DNA of 62,979 bases from Erysipelotrichaceae bacterium (lineage in GTDB: Bacteria > Bacillota_I > Bacilli_A > Erysipelotrichales > Erysipelotrichaceae), in the NCBI GenBank assembly GCA_022772735.1, contig JALEZD010000006.1:1-62979 (forward strand). Direction: 5' to 3'. Below, one piece after another: positions 60,238 through 62,979 of the stretch. Below the pieces are notes generated by a model, which searched no databases, was not told the origin of the DNA, and saw nothing but the letters and a program-made list of their open reading frames with translations. The translations under genes and the position numbers were made by a program. Position 1 is the stretch's first letter. Each line of letters opens with the position of its first letter.

Positions 60238-62979
60238 ATGAAAAAGTTGTATAAAATATTGTTATCAATATTATGTTTAATAATGTTGTTTACAAGTTTA
60301 AATGTAATTGCTGAGGAATCAGTTAATAATACAGGAGAAACACCCACAGAAATAAATGAGGAAACAAGTACAGAATTAAAAACGGAAACTAGTGAAGAAA
60401 TAAATGAAAATGTTGTTGAAGAGTTACCAACAGAATCTAAATCAAGTGGTGTAGAATTATCTACTACAAATGAAAATCATACTCCACAATTAGATTTATC
60501 ACAAAATGTAGCTGAAACAACAACTAATGAAACTAGAAGTGTTTCTACAAGGCAAAGTACTTCTTTAGCTACAATTCAAATAAATAGCATTGTTACAACA
60601 CCTATTGAAACAGGGACAGTGACTTCTTTTTATGTTGATGTGCAAATTTCAGGTACGGATACTTTATTTGAAAATGGATATTCTATTACAAAACTTCCTA
60701 AAAATAAGTTTGATAAAATAACAAGCAGCAGTGTTTCAACTGCTGAAAATGTAACTAATGTGCAGATAACTGAAGATAGTGATTTTTATTATGTAAAAAT
60801 GTACTATAAACCATTAAGTGGAGGTACACAGGTTTCAATTCCATTAAAAGTAACATTGTCAAATAATAAATCTTATAATGGTGAAGTAATTAATGTTTAT
60901 ACGGAATTATATAATGCTAATAACGAAAAGGTTTCAGAAAATAGTACAAGTATTACTGCAAGCACATCTGTTTTAAAAATAGAAAGAGCAAATACAAATC
61001 CTTTTCCAACCACATATTATTTGGGTGATGGTATTTTAGATTCAACAAAAACTCTTATAATAAATAGCGAATTTAATGTTATAGAAAGTTTAGGTGTTAG
61101 AAGGACTTCAATAATTAGTACAGGAGGAGATTCACGACCAATAAGACTTGCAATAACAATTCCAGAAAATGTGATTTTTGATTCAACAATAAATAACGAA
61201 TGGATGCAAGATCCAACAAATGATAGAGTTATTTACAAAGATATTAATTTTAATGGAGAAATGGGTTATAATGCTTTAAAATTCAAATTTAATAATTATT
61301 TAATTTCTGATGGATTTACATATAAATATAAAGCTAATTATATTAATGATGATGGAAGTTTAGATGAAGTAAACAGTGCAATAGAAAAAACACAAAAAAT
61401 ATTTTTTCGTTATGTGCCAATAACAAATTATGCATCAATAAAAAAGGATAGTTTTTCCGTTTATGAAAAAAGTAAAATTATAAAACTTGATGGTGCAAAT
61501 GAAGATCTTAGAATGCATTTTACCCTTGATATTACACATTCGTCACAAACAACTACTAATGAAATTTCTAAAGTTAAATATATTGAAGACATACCGCAAT
61601 ACGAAGGGATTTTATATTCATATTCATTTAATATTTCTAACTTAGATGCATTTGAAAGTGAAGATATTCAGAAACTTTCAAATAATAAACTTGTAGGTGT
61701 TTTAGCTGATGGAAGTGAAGAAGTTATTTTAGAAGATATCAATTTCATTTCTGGTTCAAATAGAGTATATAAAAATATTTTAAATCCTAAATATTATAAA
61801 AGTATAAAACTTATTTTTGATGAAGAAATTAATATTAAATACATAAATAATAATCCTGTTTTAAAATTGTTTTTAAGTTTTGGATTTACTGAAAATGAGT
61901 TAAATAATATTAAAACCGAATTAGAAAAAAATACAGTTGTATATGTTTATAAAACTAATAATGTGCACCTATATGACGAATATGGGAATTTTTCTAAAAG
62001 TAACACTATAAATAATTATAGAAAAGAGAGATTATTTTTTCGCAATAGTTCAATTAATTTTTCAAAGTCAATTATTCAACAAAATGAAAATTTATTGGCA
62101 TACTCAAAGTTTCAATTTGCAAATGGTATTACAGAGAATAAAATTTTAAATGATGTAAAATTTATTATACTTGCTGATCCAGAGTTTATATATAATGGTT
62201 CTAAACTACCTGCAAATGAAACTGCGCATGTTCTATCTGAAAGTTATGAAACAATATATGATTATAAGGGAACAGGTAAAACTGCTTATATTCACTCATT
62301 CGAAAAAATTACAATGTTAGAAAATCCTAATTATAATAATTCAAATTTTAATACTGATGTAAGTTTGATATCTGATTTTACTGCAGCTAGAGAGTTAACT
62401 GAAGGACAACATATTTTTGAAGGTATTCTATTTTGGGGTGCAGACAATGATATTCAGGTTGGAACTAGTGTACCAACTGATAAATATGATGTTAATAATA
62501 ATGGTGATTTTCAAGAAAGATTTGGATATACAACAAGTTCAGTATTATTCACTCCACCAAAGGAATTAGTAATATCAAAGAAATCAAAATATGTATCTGA
62601 TACAGATACAAAATATGCATTATCATCATATGGAGATGAAGGAGAATTAATAGATTATTCAATAGAGATATTCAACAATAGTGATATAGTACAAAATGAA
62701 AAAACATTAATAGATGTATTACCATATGTTGGAGATAAATCAATAGTAAAAAACCAAGCAGGAGAATATGTAAACAGGGGAAGTGAATTTAAACCGGTAC
62801 TAGTAGGACCATTAACTCCAAAACAAGGATATACATACTACTATAGTGTAGATACACCAAAAGGGACAATAGAAGAGAATGTAAATGCGAATTGGAGTAG
62901 TAGTGTAAGTGATTATACAAAAGTAACAATGGTAAAGATAGTTATGGATAGTGGATATGGAATACAACCACAAGTTACA
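60238..62979 (+). CDS. Large exported surface protein, cut by window edge
   Basis: An open frame of 914 codons runs to the end of the window without a stop. It begins with a signal peptide (KKLYKILLSILCLIMLF, cleavage after about residue 25, NVIAEE). A Thr/Ser/Glu-rich, low-complexity stretch spans about 30-115, then beta-rich sequence. The last 145 residues (from about PKELVISKKSKYV) look like a DUF11/adhesin-type repeat module, with IDYSIEIFNNSDI and LIDVLPYVGD. It probably ends in a sortase signal or repeats beyond the edge; the class B sortase at 53659 could be its partner. Start ATG after AAGGGGG. Adhesion is inferred from layout. Confidence 0.85.
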   Translation, partial: MKKLYKILLSILCLIMLFTSLNVIAEESVNNTGETPTEINEETSTELKTETSEEINENVVEELPTESKSSGVELSTTNENHTPQLDLSQNVAETTTNETRSVSTRQSTSLATIQINSIVTTPIETGTVTSFYVDVQISGTDTLFENGYSITKLPKNKFDKITSSSVSTAENVTNVQITEDSDFYYVKMYYKPLSGGTQVSIPLKVTLSNNKSYNGEVINVYTELYNANNEKVSENSTSITASTSVLKIERANTNPFPTTYYLGDGILDSTKTLIINSEFNVIESLGVRRTSIISTGGDSRPIRLAITIPENVIFDSTINNEWMQDPTNDRVIYKDINFNGEMGYNALKFKFNNYLISDGFTYKYKANYINDDGSLDEVNSAIEKTQKIFFRYVPITNYASIKKDSFSVYEKSKIIKLDGANEDLRMHFTLDITHSSQTTTNEISKVKYIEDIPQYEGILYSYSFNISNLDAFESEDIQKLSNNKLVGVLADGSEEVILEDINFISGSNRVYKNILNPKYYKSIKLIFDEEINIKYINNNPVLKLFLSFGFTENELNNIKTELEKNTVVYVYKTNNVHLYDEYGNFSKSNTINNYRKERLFFRNSSINFSKSIIQQNENLLAYSKFQFANGITENKILNDVKFIILADPEFIYNGSKLPANETAHVLSESYETIYDYKGTGKTAYIHSFEKITMLENPNYNNSNFNTDVSLISDFTAARELTEGQHIFEGILFWGADNDIQVGTSVPTDKYDVNNNGDFQERFGYTTSSVLFTPPKELVISKKSKYVSDTDTKYALSSYGDEGELIDYSIEIFNNSDIVQNEKTLIDVLPYVGDKSIVKNQAGEYVNRGSEFKPVLVGPLTPKQGYTYYYSVDTPKGTIEENVNANWSSSVSDYTKVTMVKIVMDSGYGIQPQVT

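Noticed and set aside
1-62979. CRISPR arrays, rRNA, tRNA genes and insertion sequences
   Set aside because: No regularly spaced repeats, no tRNA cloverleaf or CCA-bearing segment, no rRNA core sequence and no transposase-like protein were seen on either strand.

Overview
This is an A+T-rich (roughly 70% A+T by eye), densely packed chromosomal segment of an anaerobic, fermentative, low-GC Gram-positive bacterium. TGA is used as a stop (for example at the S1-protein/pgi and mraZ/rsmH junctions), so the code is not the Mycoplasma code. A cell wall is implied by mraZ-rsmH-ftsL-ftsI-mraY, MurD, MurL, a GT51 transglycosylase, a sortase and a large exported surface protein. The mix of wall genes with Mollicutes-like traits (tiny intergenic gaps, an MG284/MPN403-like protein, very A/T codon use) suggests Erysipelotrichia or RF39-like Bacilli. 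That placement is inference. No tRNA, rRNA, IS element, phage or CRISPR array is visible.

Layout. 1-5.1 kb: metK behind a SAM-I riboswitch, an AI-2E family transporter, nfu, a YuiD-like membrane protein, an S1-domain protein and pgi. 5.1-11.4 kb: apbE divergent from rnfC-D-G-E-A-(63-aa Cys-rich protein)-B, a complete Rnf complex with unusual B and G subunits. 11.5-14 kb: a cysteine desulfidase/serine dehydratase-like enzyme, a degenerate CPBP-family membrane protein and a small MG284-like protein. 14.1-20.5 kb: a sugar-acid island (DapA/NanA-family lyase, KDPG-type aldolase, ascorbate-type PTS EIIA/B/C, SIS isomerase, PRD regulator), flanked by about 80-bp direct repeats, then ptsI. 22.4-30.7 kb: an Alg14/Alg13-like glycosyltransferase pair, a pyr operon (pseudo-dihydroorotase, pyrF, pyrE), guaC, yebC, tagD, tmcAL, an alpha/beta hydrolase, yceD and rpmF. 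30.8-38.3 kb: division and wall genes, then mraY, a ComN-like gene and secDF. 38.4-41.7 kb: pflA, a thioredoxin-like gene, and pyruvate formate-lyase split into a body and a separate glycyl-radical subunit. 41.9-52.3 kb: murL, murD, recJ, apt, rel, hisS (T-box) and aspS, followed by a 6S RNA candidate. 52.4-63 kb: yneF, a GT51 transglycosylase, a small protein, a lipobox-bearing class B sortase, pyrR, a MATE pump, PFOR, and a surface protein that runs off the right edge.

How the genes fit together. Sugar phosphates pass through Pgi and PTS enzyme I to pyruvate. Pyruvate can then be cleaved by PFL (formate) or PFOR (reduced ferredoxin). Rnf, flavinylated by the adjacent ApbE, would couple ferredoxin:NAD exchange to an ion gradient. 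MurD plus MurL suggests that D-Glu in peptidoglycan comes from ligating L-Glu and then epimerising it. RNA-level control is prominent: S-box, T-box, a pyr attenuator, a guaC leader hairpin, a ptsI leader terminator and 6S RNA.

The most notable items are the naturally split pyruvate formate-lyase, the reduced RnfB with an extra Cys-rich membrane protein, the double-FMN-domain RnfG, the MurL/MurD pair, a dihydroorotase relic lacking its metal ligands, and the repeat-flanked PTS/aldolase island. There is no gene-free stretch longer than 300 bases; the longest is 59942-60237.
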